Shown here: piece after piece, positions 1 to 12,916 of the stretch | Layout of the letters: every line of letters begins with the position of its first letter | Position numbering within the stretch: the stretch's first letter is position 1 | Assembly: GCA_027625915.1 (NCBI GenBank) | Contig: JANTQA010000047.1 | Span: forward strand, 14,260,001 to 14,324,000 | DNA: 64,000 bases | Direction of reading: 5' to 3' | Source: Anaeramoeba flamelloides | Lineage: Eukaryota; Metamonada; Anaeramoebidae | Translations under genes and position numbers: made by a program | Notes under the pieces: generated by a model | What the model saw: the letters and a program-made list of their open reading frames with translations, nothing else | The model's database searches: none | What the model was told of the DNA's origin: nothing

Positions 1-593
1 GAAGAACATTTTGTCAGACTTTCAAACAATAACAAGAACGTAGCCTCTCAGTAGCCCATTTATTTTTGTTTTTAGATGTAGTCCTAAAATATTTACAAAA
101 AAGAAAAAGGTTGGATCATTGTATTCTTTGATAAATAACATTTTTAAAGCAAAATTGAAGTATTTAACAAAATATACCCTTAAAAAAAGAAAGGTACTTA
201 ATAATTTTTTTGGTAGTTTTTTTACAGTCTGTTCATAACATCTAAAAACAAGTACTCGAAATTCATAAATAAATTGAACAAAATAATCCATTAACCGACA
301 AAAAAAGGTTAAAAAAAAATCTAATAAATTTTCCTCTTATGGAATTTAAGAAATCAAATCTTGTTATATTTTGATTTTACTTACTAGAGTTGTCAGTTAA
401 TTTCCAAAAAAAAATCTTCTTTTTTTGATTTTTTTTAAATTCAAAAAATCGGTTGTTAAATTTATTTTTCAATTAATCATATTAAAAAATTAAGAGTTAT
501 TCCAAACTTGAAAAAAGTATTCCTAAAAACATTTTTTTAATTTTCTTTTTTGGTACTAAATATTTTTCTCAAAATTCCAATCTTCAATCGTAA
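1..593. other. Upstream spacer of the myotubularin gene
   Basis: AT-rich sequence with T and A homopolymer runs. No supported gene, RNA or clear promoter element. Confidence 0.6.
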
Positions 594-3500
594 ATGAGCA
601 AAAAAGGTTTTTTTAAAAGGAACAAAAAAAAGAACAAACAAAAACAAAAACAAAAACAAAAAAAAAAGAAAGGAGAAGAAGAAATAAAAGAAAAAGATAA
701 AGAACAAAATTATACTCTCACAAGTTCGTCTTCAAACGAGTCAGAACAATTTGATTTTCTAGAATCGTCTGAAGAAGAAGAAAATGAAGATCAAAAAGTT
801 AAATTTTTTATCCTTTTTTTTCAACAATCCAAAATGATTTTTCTTCATCTCTAAAAAACATTCACAAACAAAAAATAAATTCGATCGTTTCTTAATTCTA
901 AAACCACCTTTTCCTTGCTAAACAAATAGGACATCCAACCAAAAAAATTAAGCGTCATCAAAATTAAGGATTATCTGCTTGAGGGTGAATCAATCAAGCA
1001 ACAATATGAAAATTTACTCTACGTTTATCTAAAACGAGCGGGAAAGATCAAGTCTACGATTGGGAACTTATTAGTAACAAATGCACGACTGATATTTGTT
1101 CCACTGAATCCTTGTGTATATGTAAATATTTTTTTTTTTTTTATTGTATTTTTCTTTAGTGGGACAAGTTCTTTTTGTGTCGGATTTTTGTAAAGCTGTT
1201 TCTCCCAAAATTATTGTTTTTATAGTCCAATTACTGTTAACCGAAAAACCAATTTGCGATTGGGGAAAAATAAGTGAAACAGCGTAAAAAAGATTGAAAC
1301 ATGATTTTTAATTGAGAACATTAATAAAAAATAAAAACTAAAAATCAGATCTATTAATAAAACAAAAAATAAATAATTAAAGACAAAATGGAGGATTCGG
1401 CATAAATAACAGTTTTTTTCTAATACTATCTTTTGGTCTGTGGTTTTTTTTTTGATCTACTGGTATTTGAATGATAAACGGGAAAAAATTTCACTCTCAT
1501 TTTCATGTTCCTTTTTCAAATAGAGCAACAAACCACTACCTACTTCTTTGGGGAACTCAATGTATTCAAGAAAAATGAAGTGAAAATTTTTTCCCATTTA
1601 TAATTCAAATACCAATATTATTAAAAATTTGTTGAAAAAATTGACTATTTTTTGAGAGATATCCATAACCACTTGAAACGATTTTGGTAATCAAGGAGAT
1701 TTCAATTTTTTTGTTGATTCGATTGAAAATAATAGAATGAATTATTCTTTCAAGTTAATATATTTCTTCTTTTAATTGATTTTACTTTTTGTTTCCAGGT
1801 TTCTGTGATTCTATTAAGGCTACCAATTAAAAATCGTATTGAACTTTTCATTTCACGAAAAGCTGAATGAAAATTTTTTTAGCCATTTGGGAAAAAAATA
1901 AAAAAAAGAAGATTTGTATAAATCATCAACGCCACACCTCTAAAAATAGAAATAATATATATATATATAAACAAGATTTAATATAAACCATCAAAATTCC
2001 TAATTCTAAAAGGAAAACCAGAATATAAACAAGACTTCGTTTATTACAGAGTCAAAATTTTGCTTCGATCTTTGAAATATTTTTTTTGAAAAATTGAATG
2101 AAACTTTCGTTTCAATTTATTTTTCAATTAACAGTACTGATAAATTCAAATAAATAGCTAAAAATATTTTGTTCATTTTTCATTTTTGAAAATTTTTTAA
2201 CCTTAGCTTTGTAAAATGCATTTTATTGGTTTCAATATTAAGAAACTTTAGAAAATTGGTTGAATCTTCAAAATATTTTTTATCAAAAACAGTTGGAAAA
2301 GTAGGGTTATAAGATTTACAAAAATGGAAATTGAACTAAAATTTTTTTTGAATTTATCAGTATTTTCAATTGTCGTCAAAATTTTCGATTACACCCCAGT
2401 TTTGTACTGGAAGAAAATAATTTTCCCCAAATAAAACAAATTAAAGTATGTGGAAACCTAAAACAAGAAAAAAATTGATTTTTAGTTTTTTTTTTTACAA
2501 AATTTAAATTTATAATTCTTGAGAAAAATCCCTGTATCTTTACGTTATTTCTGTTAATTTTTTTAAAAAAGTGAAACACAATTTTTAATTGGAAACATTC
2601 ATAGAATCACAGAAACCTGAATTCGAAGAGTAAGATGGGCTATTAAAAGAAAAAATAACATCTTAAAGACAAAATAGATTACAAAAAACAAACAACAGTT
2701 TTTATAATACTATATTTTGGTAAACAGATAGGAAATTTTTGTAAACAGGAAACCCTAAAAAAAAATGCGATTTTTGTGTGTTGAAGCTTTGTCATTTAAA
2801 CAGCTTTTCGAAAATTTGCGTTTAATTTTCGGATTTCTTGATTTATCTCGCCACATCTCAAAAATCTTGAATTATTCACACTGGAAAAAAATGAAATAAA
2901 TTAAAATAAATTTTAAAATAATGAATCATTTAATTTATTAAATTGATTTGGCCTGTGACCAAAGATAAGAAATAATTCTAAAATTTTCAATTAAAATTTA
3001 TTTTGTTGTTAAAAAATACTTTTCAAAAAAAAAATTTCTGATTGATCTTGATCAAAAAAAACAAAATAAAAGAAAAAAAAATTATTAAATTCTGATGATA
3101 TACAAAGTAAATTTAAAAGATATTTTGATTTAAACCGTATATATGTAAGGTATTTCCAAAAAAGTGGGGAATTTTTTTTTTTACATTTCATAAAAAATTC
3201 TCTTTGTTAGTGGTTCTCTTCATAAACTTGTAATATCAACTTTTGATTAAATATTAATACTGATTGAATCAACAACTATGGTATTGATTTCAAAATATAT
3301 CCATCAAAATATTTCCAAAAAAGGAAAAAAAAAATTAACACTTTTTTTGGAAAACGAACTTACATGGTCAATTTCTATAAAAAATCGGGCAATAGAAAGG
3401 GTACAAATGATTTTTTAAACAATAAAATACAGTGATATAACTTTTCAATTCTATTTGAAAATTTATCAGAATTAAACCTCTTTGGAAAAAAATTATGATC

Positions 3501-6500
3501 AAATAGAAAAGTATCACCAATTTTCACCCCTAAAAAAATATCATATAAAATTGAGATCAGATATTTCATATCTTTTAATTTTATAATGTCTTACTAACAA
3601 ACAATTGAATTATGATCAAAGAATCAATAAATGATGAATCAATGATTTTGGATATTTTAAAAAATTTTATTAGAATTAAGTTAAATAAAGTGATTTAAAA
3701 ATAAATTTGCCCTCCTTTTTTGGAAATATCCCATAGAGTTTAATTTTCTTGTTGAAAGCAAAACTTTGGGTTGAAGTTTTTCAAAATTCAAAAAAAAAAA
3801 AAAAAAATAATTTATTTTTAGAGGGTACTTTCCTTAATATTAGAATTTTATAAATTAAAAACTGTAAAAAAATTGAATTTTATCTTAAAAAATGACACAT
3901 TTTTTTTGTGGTTTTAAATATATTAGAGGTTTTGATGATAACATTTATTATCATGATATTAACAATTAATCACCAAAAATTAACATTATCGCAATATTCC
4001 ACATTATCGCGATATCCACGTTATCTGAAAAAATGAAAAATTATTTTTTTGAAATCACCTTAAAAAAAATTCTCTTGACTTTTACAAAGCCTTGAAACTT
4101 TTACAACACTTTCCCCCTTTAAAAATGTTAAAAAGTGTTTGCAAGTTTTGTGAATTATCTTGAACTGTTTGAAAGTTTTGAAAGACAGAAAACTTTAATC
4201 AACGGAACAAGACTATTTGTAGTGGAAAAACAAAATTTGTTTCAATTCATTTTTTTTTAACAAAATATAAAATTTCAAACAAATTTTATGATCATATTAA
4301 TAATAACCCATTCCATGAATATACTTGAATATAAAATAGATGGGCTTTCTTAAAATGGGGTTATTACCTTCACAAGTTAAATAACCAAAAAGAATAAAGA
4401 GTAATTTTCAATCTTATTGGTGATCGGTCAAACAAAAACCTCTCACATCTAATTGTGTTTTCTGTACAATACAAAGATATGAAGAAGAACAAGAAAAAGA
4501 AGAAGAAGAAGAAAAAAATATACAAAAAATCTTAATAATTGATCATAATGTGGCTTGGTTGTTGTGAAAGCCTTTGAATAGTTATCTAAACCCCTTTCAA
4601 CTTTCCTAGAATATTGAAAATGATTTTCACCCAAGAACACATTCTTTAAAGAACCTGTGAAGGGTTGGTTTTTTTAAAAGCTCAATTTTATTCAACTTAA
4701 TTTACAACACCACGATTGACTGAGAAAATATTTATTAATCTTTAGTTATTATTGTTGTTATCTAAAAGGATCGATAGGTTTGTCAACCAAATCAAATGAA
4801 AACACAATAAAATTCTTTGATCTTATCCTTGATTGAATCAAGTATCTTTTTTGTTGTTTTTACAAAGAATAACTTTTTTTCTCATAAACCGTTTTTTAAC
4901 CAAACAAAATTCTTTCTTTGTAAAAATATTTCTCAATTATCCCAAAAACCCATCAACAATTATATCATGATTACTTTTTAATCGCAATATTTTGTCCTTT
5001 ATCACGATTTTTAAATAATTACCGTGATTTTATAGAATATTATGATTTGTTGTATTATAGCGATAATATTGAATATCGCGATTTGTGTAACTTTATTGTG
5101 ATTTTTTAAAGATAATCGCAATTTTTGAAACTTTATCGTAACTTAGGCACAGATATCATCAAATCCTCTATTGATTACCATTATTTTTTAAACAAAAATT
5201 CTGAAAAAACAAATTTTTTTCTATTTTTAAACAAAAAAAAAAAAATTTCAAATAAAAATAGCTATATATTATCTCAAACATACCAACAATCTTTTTAGGG
5301 AATATAAATAAAATTGAAAAGCTCAAACCTCTTCAGCCAAATACCATTGAGACGACAGAGAAGTCTGCAAAAGGGTTAGAAATTGAATGTAAAGATTTTC
5401 AAATACATAGATTCTATTTAACTGCAAAGACTAATACCGTTCATCGTAGTGAAATTATTTCAAAAATCGAAGAGCAAGCATACCCAAAAAATGAAAAATT
5501 CTTGTTTTGCTATTCACATAAGGTTGACAAAACCACTGTTGATGATTTTTGGGAAATATACAACCCAATCAAGGAATTTCAAAGAATGAAAGTGAACTTT
5601 GAAGAAGAGAATTTCCCATGGAGAAGAACAGAAATTAACGAAACATACTTAGTCTCGCCCACATACCCGATTTTTTTAGTCACCCCTAGTTCCTGTGATG
5701 ACCAATTGGTGAAAAAGGCTACCAATTATCGAACGAAAAAACGATTACCCATATTGACTTATTATCATTCACGGAATGGGGCAACGATTACTAGAGGATC
5801 ACAACCAAGAAGAGGATTTAAGGGTGCAAGATCTGAAGATGATGAAAAATATTTATCCGCAATTCGTAGAGCGACAGACAATGATAAAATTTTATATATT
5901 TTTGATTGTAGACCTAAAAAAAATGCAGTTGGAAATAGGACTAGGGGTGGTGGATATGAAATTGTCGAATATTATGACAAATGTAAACTTCAATTTCTTG
6001 GAATAGATAATATACATGCAATCAGAAGAAGTCTAGCCAAGTTACGTGAACTTTGCTTTAAAACTTGTTACTTGAAACAAAATCAATGGTTTGTATTTTT
6101 ATATTTTTTTAATTACCGGACATGTATTTTTTTCATATTATTTGTTTACTAACACTGGAAATTTTAATAAACAATTAATATATTTATATATAAACTTTGT
6201 TTCTGTCAAAGTATACCAACATTTTTTTTCATATATCAATTATTGTATATAATTGACCTTTACAGAACAAATAAGAAATAAAGAGAATAATATATATATA
6301 TATATATATATATCAGAGAATAGTGGGTATTTGTAGGAAGTTTTACTAATAAATCATAGATTTTTAAAAATAGAAAAACACAAATTCTTAGAGCACCCAT
6401 TAAAAAAAACAAACAATGTTTCATTTTGATCTTCAATTGAAGATCAAATAAAATTAAATCGAAAACAATATGATTTTTCTACAATTATTTTTCACTGCTT

Positions 6501-7722
6501 CAATAATATTAGAATAACTAGTTTTTACTTTGTGAATATAGATATTGGAATAAAAAAAAATTTGCAAAACGTTTTGAGAAAAATAGAAAAAAAAGAAAAA
6601 AGCGAAAAAATTATTTCAATTTTGAAATTCCAAAAATTAATTTTTTCTTTGTATACCCATTCAAATCCTTTAAACACATATAATTTATCTATTACAACCA
6701 CTGGGGTACTTTGATTGTCGAATAGTTTATATAAATAGTTCTCCATTCCAAAATTTGTACACACCAAAAATTAAAAAATAGGTAAAAAAACTCAATATAT
6801 TATATTTTTCCAAAAGTAATATAAAACTAAATTTAAATAACCCAGTATCCATGTTTTTATATGTAATCATTTTTATTGAAATAAAATAAAAAAATATAAA
6901 ACGAAAAAATCAAAATCGGTCTGTCCGAAATGATGAAAATAGTTTTCAACAAAAAATTGTATTGCTAAATTTGTTGAAATTTTACCAACAAATATTGATT
7001 GATCAAATGATAAGATACCATTGACAAATTGTATGTGATTTTTCTATTTAATTTTACTCAACACTAACCTTCTGTCAACCAATAAAAAAAATTTCACAAA
7101 TCTAACGAAACAGATTATGTAACTGGAAAAAAGGAATTGAAAACAAAACAAAAAAGACAAAAAATGAAAATCGTTTGTAAAATCACAATTCTTTCTAAAT
7201 TTAATTTAAAGTGTAGTATTGATGTTGTTTCAACTATTTGAGCCGTGTCCAAAATTTTGGAATGGGCTTTATGTATAATGTTACAATCCATTAAGATTCC
7301 AGCATTTACTTCCTGTTATTGATAGTTTTACTGAAAATGTTCGATCAATTTCAAATCAAAAACAAAAAACAATAATCTTTTTGATCTGATTAATTATTTA
7401 ATTTTTAATAGTTTTTTTTCAATATTTTATTAAAAAAAATTTTTTTAGATGTTTCAAAATTGTAAACACTATGTATCTAATTTTAGAGTTTTTTTGATTA
7501 AACAATAAAAATTTTTCAAAATAAAAAGATATGTTAATTTCGAGAATTTATCAAATATTAAATTGTGATTAATGTTGAATTGCTATTTTTAATCAGAATA
7601 TTGTGAATAATTATCGTGATTTGTAATTTAAAATACCATGTCGTTTTTGGAAATAACACAATATGTAATTTATCAAGATTTTTGCAAATTTGAATAGAAA
7701 TATAAATAATCAATTAATCTAA

Positions 7723-7758
<36 letters not shown>

Positions 7759-10700
7759 GTGAAAAAAAAACCTGACATGAAAAAAATACCTGGCCAGATT
7801 TTTAATTGTGAATATTATCAAAATTGTTGTGTAATTTCTTTTATTTAAAATCAAATCCCTTTTTTATGAATCAAACTTTTTAAAATTATAAATCACCCAC
7901 TTATTAGAATGATGATTAATGAATTACAGTTGTTCAAAACAATATTTAATCAATCAAAAAACGAAAACAAAATTTTCATTTTCCAAATTCATAGCAAACC
8001 TCTATAAAACTCTGATTGTTTTTCAAAATAAGTTAATATACTTATACTATCAAACAATTACTTGAGTATTCTATGGACACTCTACTTTAATGAACATTAT
8101 GTAGGTTTATTACTTGACACATAAAAAATTTGGTGATTTATAAAAATGATTTGATTGAAAATCAAAGAAATTACACAACAATTTTTCTAATATTCACAAT
8201 TAAAAATCTTGTAAGGTATTTTTTTCACTTCTATATATTATAAAATACATAAGTATAATGAGATTTGTGTGTAAAATTAAAGATGAGACAAATAATAAAT
8301 ATAAAAAAAAACTAATTTTATTTGAATAAACAATTATTGTGATTCTATTTAATTCACAATGAAAATGTTAAAATAGTAAATTTTTGTAAAATAAACAGAA
8401 AAGCACCAATTCTCATTTACAAAACAGAATTCAAAATCGAAAATATTGTAATTTCAGTTAATAAAAAAAAATAATTGAAATTCAAAAAAAAATTAAAAAA
8501 TTTATCTCTGCCTTATTTGGAAAAATTAATAAAATTCAATCAACAAACAAATAATAAAATTAACTGGAATCCGAAAGAATTAATTGAATGAAAATTGAAA
8601 TTTATAAATACACATATAATGAATTATTGAATTCTACAAGTTTGAAATGCTGTTAAGTTTTTTTTTAATTTAAGAAATTAAAAAAAACCTATGCACAACT
8701 GTTTTTTTTTTTTTTACTTTTAGAAATAAACCGAAGATTTTCATTAGTCTTTTCCATGATTTAAAAGAATGGAGTAAAATCTACAACACTCTACAACACT
8801 CTACGGCACTCCCCAAAAATATTTCACAATAATAAAATATCAAAAATATTTATTTAAAACCCAAAGATATACAAGCTATCCTTCAAGCTCAAAAATCCTA
8901 AAATTCATGGACATTTACTAATTGCCTAAATAGATATTATTATGTAACAAATAAAAACTCAAATCAATTTTGTCCTTTATGTTCTAAAACATGAACAAAA
9001 AGAAATATCAGAAAATATTGATAATTTTTTATGGGTATGCCCTTCTTATGAAAAAAATAGATTAATTTTTCAAAAATAAATTAAAAGAAATAAATCTTAA
9101 TGAATTAATTTTAAACCAAAATAGTTCGAAATTATTTTCATTAATTAATAATCGTAAAATCGATGATTTTGCGCTTAAATTTCTGAAAGAGAATTTAAGT
9201 CTAAGGACAACTAGGGTGTAATTTACACTTCTTCAATAATCAAAAAAAAAAAAAAAATAGTAAATTTTTTAAACTGGAATCTGAATTGAAATACAAGTTA
9301 TCAATTACTCTAATAAAAATGTCTTCTTATCCTTTTAAAGAAAAAATTTTTTCTTATTGATTTTTACTTATTTTTTATTCAATTGATCATTGTTAATTTA
9401 TAAAATATTTGATTCTGATTGCCTAAACAAATTATAAGTGAAAATAAAAAATTAAAATTTGATACAATAATCTAAATATTTATGTATTTCTCAAACTTTA
9501 TATCAATTAATTATATACAATAGGTATGCATCTCTTTCCGACACAAAGTGGTTTTTCTACATTCAAAAAATTATTTATTGGTCAGTACGCACTGCGCATT
9601 TGGTCGGCAATAAAGGCAATCCAGTTTTTGTGCATTGCAGTGATGGGTGGGATCGAACTGCACAAATTTGTGCATTATCGGAATTACTAATAGATCCATA
9701 TTATCGAACGATCGAAGGGTTTGAAGTCCTGATTGAAAAGGATTGGTTGCGCTTTGGGCATAAATTTCACCAAAGGATTGGGCATGGCGATAGTAACCAC
9801 GAAGATTCTCAACGCTCTCCAATTTTTTTGCAATGGATTGAATGTGTTTATCAAATTCTAAGACAAGAACATACTGCATTTGAATTTAACGAACAATTTT
9901 TAATTTTCATTTTAGATAATTTATTTTCTGCGCAATTCGGAACTTTTCTTTTTAATAAAGAACAAGAAAGAGTAATGAATGTATTAAACCAAAATACCTA
10001 TTCCCTTTGGAGAGAAATTCATTTAAACATTGATAAATTTAAAAACAATTTATATGTTCCAACAAACAAAGTTTTGACACCTTCAAGTTCAACGCATCAT
10101 TTAATATTTTGGGAAGAGTATTATTTCAAAAGCATATTTTGGAAACCAATTAGAATAAATATGAAAAATGAGAATTTATACATGGAAAATAAAAAAAAAA
10201 TTATTCACCAACAATTTGAAAAATTAAAAAACAATGGAATGAATAATTCTCAATTAGAAGGTATTTATCAAAAATTTGATTTGAATATCGAAGGTTTATT
10301 ACCTGAAGCAGACGAAAATTTAGGTGAAAAAAAAACTCAAAAAACCAAACCAAAGCCTAAACATAGACATAAAAGGAATCGTTCAACGGATTTAAATGAT
10401 AAGAATTTAAGTAAACTATCTTCAATTAAGGGAAGGCCGACTTCACAAATTATAAATGGGGATAAAAAAGAGAGACAAAGAAGAAGAACAATTGATCCAA
10501 ATCAAAAGAATTCATTTCATCGTGAAAAGGAAAAAAAAAAGAACAAAAATCAAGGCAAAATTAAAGGCAAAAAGAAAAGTAATTTGTCAAAATCATCAAA
10601 TTTAAAAAATGAAAATGTAAAAAAGCAAAAATTAAAGGATGAAAAAAGAAAAGAAAAAAAGCAACAAGAAAAAAAGAAAAATCATCAAAAAAAGAAAAAA

Positions 10701-10817
10701 TCTTCCGAAACGAAAGAATCAACATCAAATAATCAAAATAAAAAAAAAAAATCCAACACTTCAAGTTCATCTGAAAGTGATGATTCTTCTTCGAGAACCT
10801 CTTCAGTTGAAAATTAA
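594..10817 (+). CDS. Myotubularin-family phosphoinositide 3-phosphatase (4 exons)
   Basis: Predicted exons are 594-797, 930-1113, 5299-6088 and 9524-10817, about 823 aa. Exon 1 encodes a Lys/Gln-rich then Ser/Glu-rich disordered head. Exon 2 and the start of exon 3 encode the PH-GRAM domain (VTNARLIFVPLN, then INKIEKLKPLQP). Exon 3 has the non-catalytic part of the phosphatase fold (RLPILTYYH, ATITRGSQP). Exon 4 has the active site HCSDGWDRT (Cys about 431, Arg about 437), then FGHKFHQRIGHGD and FEFNEQFLIFILDNLFSAQFGT, split here as in family members. Myotubularins remove the 3-phosphate of PI3P and PI(3,5)P2 on endosomes; the intact CX5R motif predicts activity. The tail is a long Lys/Ser low-complexity region without a FYVE domain. 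Splice phases agree at introns 1 and 3. Intron 2 fits only with donor GTGTAT at 1114, or with a missed microexon, so the PH-GRAM junction is the weak point. The start is the first ATG of exon 1. Confidence 0.9.
1240..1870. repeat. Interspersed repeat, copy A, carrying a nested foldback
   Basis: Matches 11240-11640 in the same orientation: TTTTTAATTG..., CTATTAATAAAACAAAAAAT, GGAGGATTC, AATTTGTTGAAAAAATT, TTTTAATTGATTTTACTTTT and TTCTATTAAGG. A partial third copy lies at 2575-2760. The 154-bp palindromic block 1461-1614 is present only in this copy. Confidence 0.5.
1461..1614. repeat. Small foldback element (154 bp)
   Basis: TGGTATTTGAAT...CGGGAAAAAATTTCACT reads back inverted as AGTGAAAATTTTTTCCC...ATTCAAATACCA. 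Related unpaired sequence lies at 60125-60255 (AAAATGAAGTGAAAATTGTT) and 22515-22560. Confidence 0.5.
2131..2372. repeat. Short foldback, imperfect
   Basis: AACAGTACTGATAAATTCAAA at 2131 is inverted as TTTGAATTTATCAGTATTTT near 2347-2366. Related sequence (GGAATTTATCAGTATTTATG) lies at 48269-48289. It lies in myotubularin intron 2. Confidence 0.35.
3925..5169. mobile_element. Decayed DNA-transposon-like element with inverted ends
   Basis: The ends AGAGGTTTTGATGATA (3925) and TATCATCAAATCCTCT (ending 5169) are inverted copies. The flanking trinucleotide ATT appears on both sides as a possible target duplication. Both arms carry several diverged copies of a palindromic TTATCGCGATA-like word. 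No transposase frame is visible. It lies in intron 2 of the myotubularin gene. Confidence 0.45.
6290..6313. repeat. (AT)n microsatellite
   Basis: Uninterrupted TA dinucleotides in myotubularin intron 3; a second run is at 7727-7755. Confidence 0.8.
7756..8231. mobile_element. MITE-like element with long terminal inverted repeats, TA flanks
   Basis: The left arm (GACGTGAAAAAAA ... AGATTTTTAATTGTGAATAT ... TTGTTGTGTAATTTC) reappears inverted at 8131-8231, ending TTTTTTCACTTC. TA lies on both sides, and the left side is embedded in an (AT)n run. The arms are roughly 100 bp and the element 476 bp, with no coding capacity. The first 18 bp of the left end appear twice in tandem (GACGTG... then GACATG...). 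Confidence 0.6.
8700..9260 (+). mobile_element. Decayed 3' end of a non-LTR retrotransposon (LINE)
   Basis: Translating around 8955-9225 in broken frames gives the C-terminal pattern of LINE ORF2 proteins: FCPLCSKT, then ENIDNFLWVCPSYEKNRLIF, then a tail ending before GTGTAATTTACACTTCTTC and an A-rich run at 9242-9256. That is the CPLC...H-like...CP zinc-knuckle region after the reverse transcriptase, followed by a 3' tail. Several stops and frame changes show it is dead. It lies inside intron 3 of the myotubularin gene. A second copy of the last 90 bp or so is at 46300-46405. Confidence 0.6.
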
Positions 10818-11239
10818 TAATGTGCTTTTATATTATTAATTAATTTAATTTGCGTATCATTTTTTTAATTATTAATCCTATTGATTGAAGTTAAATATTT
10901 TTTTAATTTTCAATATTACTTGCCTCATCACCAAAAATAATAATAATATTAATAAACAATAAATAAAAGAATTAATCATGATTTTGAAAATAATTTTATT
11001 ACAATCATTTTCTTTTTCTAATCAAAACTTTTGGAAGAGGGAGTTTCGTTTTTCAAATCCAGAATATTCATTCATTAATATAAACATAAATTTTTTGTTT
11101 GTTATAGTATCTATGAATATTTGGAAATAAAGTTGTTCAGGAATTAAATTCATTTTTATCTATATTTTATATTGTTGAAGATTTTTTTTTTTTAAAGAAA
11201 TAATTAAAAAAACAAACACAAGATCAAAAGTGAAAATTT

Positions 11240-11640
11240 AGGTTACCATTTGGGAAAAAAAGATCAAACACGGTTTTTAATTGGGAAAATTATTTGAAGC
11301 ATTAAAATTCAAAGTAAGATCAATTAATAAAACAAAAAATAACTGAATAAATACAAAATAGGAGGATTCAGCAGAATAACAGTTTTTCCATTCAATATCT
11401 GGTTTTATTTGGTTGATCTATCATTCTTAATTTGTTGAAAAAATTTACTATTTTTGAGATCTCCAAAATAGTAACTTATTATATCTCGATAAATCAAGTA
11501 GATTTAAATTGTGTTTGTTGGTTTGATTGGAAATTATTTTCTGAATTATTCTGTAAAGTTAATTTATTTCTTTTAATTGATTTTACTTTTTACTTTTTTT
11601 GTTCTATTAAGGTTACCTATGAATAATTGTTTTGAACTTT
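11240..11640. repeat. Interspersed repeat, copy B (empty site)
   Basis: Same repeat as 1240-1870 but without the foldback: TTGATCTATCATTC runs straight into TTAATTTGTTGAAAAAATTT. It lies just downstream of the myotubularin stop codon. Confidence 0.5.
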
Positions 11641-11814
11641 TTTTTCTACCTGGTTTACTTTTTTTGCAGATGATTATTATCATTAGTTTGCTCAAAGTAT
11701 CAAATAGAATTTCTTTTTTTTTTTTAAAAAAATCTGAAAGAATTCAGTAAAACCAAAGAATTTACTCCATTATTATTTTTAAAAAAACCCTAACGACAGT
11801 GGAATGTTCTATTA

Positions 11815-12172
11815 TTAATCAGGGATTCTGTTTTTGTTTTTATTATGATTGGTAATCTTTTTTATCGGGTTCTTGTGCTCTTGTTAATTCTGGGGTCCTA
11901 ACATCAAGGGTTGTAGAGTGCCATGGTGTGCCACCAAGTACCGATGTTTTCCAGAATTCATACGAATGGAGTAAAATCAAAGATTTCACACAATTCTTTT
12001 GAATTCTGGAAAACTGAACGTAAAGTATCTAGGTTTTTTTTTAACATTTGTCCATGTAAATGATATAATTATTATTTATATTGATCCTTAAATTATTTAT
12101 CTTCATCTCTTTTTTGTATTTTGATAAAGTTTTATTACAATTACACCTTAATCCCAATAAATAAAATAAAAC
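11815..12172 (+). repeat. SINE-like repeat, copy C, interrupted
   Basis: TAATCTTTTTTATCGGGTTC and, further on, the AATTATTTATCTTCATCTC ... CCCAATAAATAAAATAAA tail match copies A and B. About 130 bp in the middle (11905-12040), including a 15-bp stem TTTTCCAGAATTCA / TGAATTCTGGAAAA, are absent from the others. Confidence 0.4.
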
Positions 12173-12916
12173 CATCTATCAAATTTAGAGTTATTTAATC
12201 ATTCAAGTGCTTTCTTTCCTGTGATATTTTCAAGTTGATATTTTTTGTTAAATTTCTATCATATTTTCATTTATTTAATCATGTATTTCTATTTTAATTT
12301 TATCTATTGAGATTTGAATTTAAATATCCATATTAAATAATTCCTACAAAAATAAAAAATTTTCCTACTAAATTAATACTTTCTAACTGAACACGAAAAA
12401 TTGTTTACAAGATTTTCAAGAATTAACTTTATTGTGAATAAAAATAATTAAGTTACTTTTTTTTTTTTTTTGATCATATTATGAAAAATTTGGGAATTCA
12501 AATAGGATACTCAAATTAATAAATTGCTTGGTTGAGGTAAAGTCATCCACTGAAGATATCAAAACAAAGTTTTCAAAAAAAAAAAAAAAAATGAGTGGTT
12601 TAAACAAGATTTTCATATATTTTTAAACAATACTAGTAAATCTAAATTCAATACCGAACAAGGCTTATAATCTCAAAAAAAATTCAATAAAAAAAGTGTT
12701 TTATTCTAAAAAATATTTAAATATTTAACCAAAAATATAAAAATAACAATTCTTCAAAAATAGAAACCAAGACAGTCTTAAAAATAAGATTAAATATTCT
12801 AAAGAAAAAAAAAATGAAAAAGATTAATAATAATAAAAAAATAATAATAATAAAATCATAATAATAATAAATAAAAAAAGTCATTATATGTAAATTAACA
12901 ATAAAAATAGGGGTGA

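Larger units (their letters stand above)
10818..12916. other. Convergent intergenic spacer
   Basis: Between the 3' ends of the myotubularin (+) and hydrogenase (-) genes. It holds the repeats at 11240-11640 and 11815-12172; the rest is AT-rich with no gene seen. Confidence 0.6.

Noticed and set aside
9571-9879. 102-codon minus-strand open frame
   Set aside because: Antisense shadow of the conserved myotubularin active-site exon.
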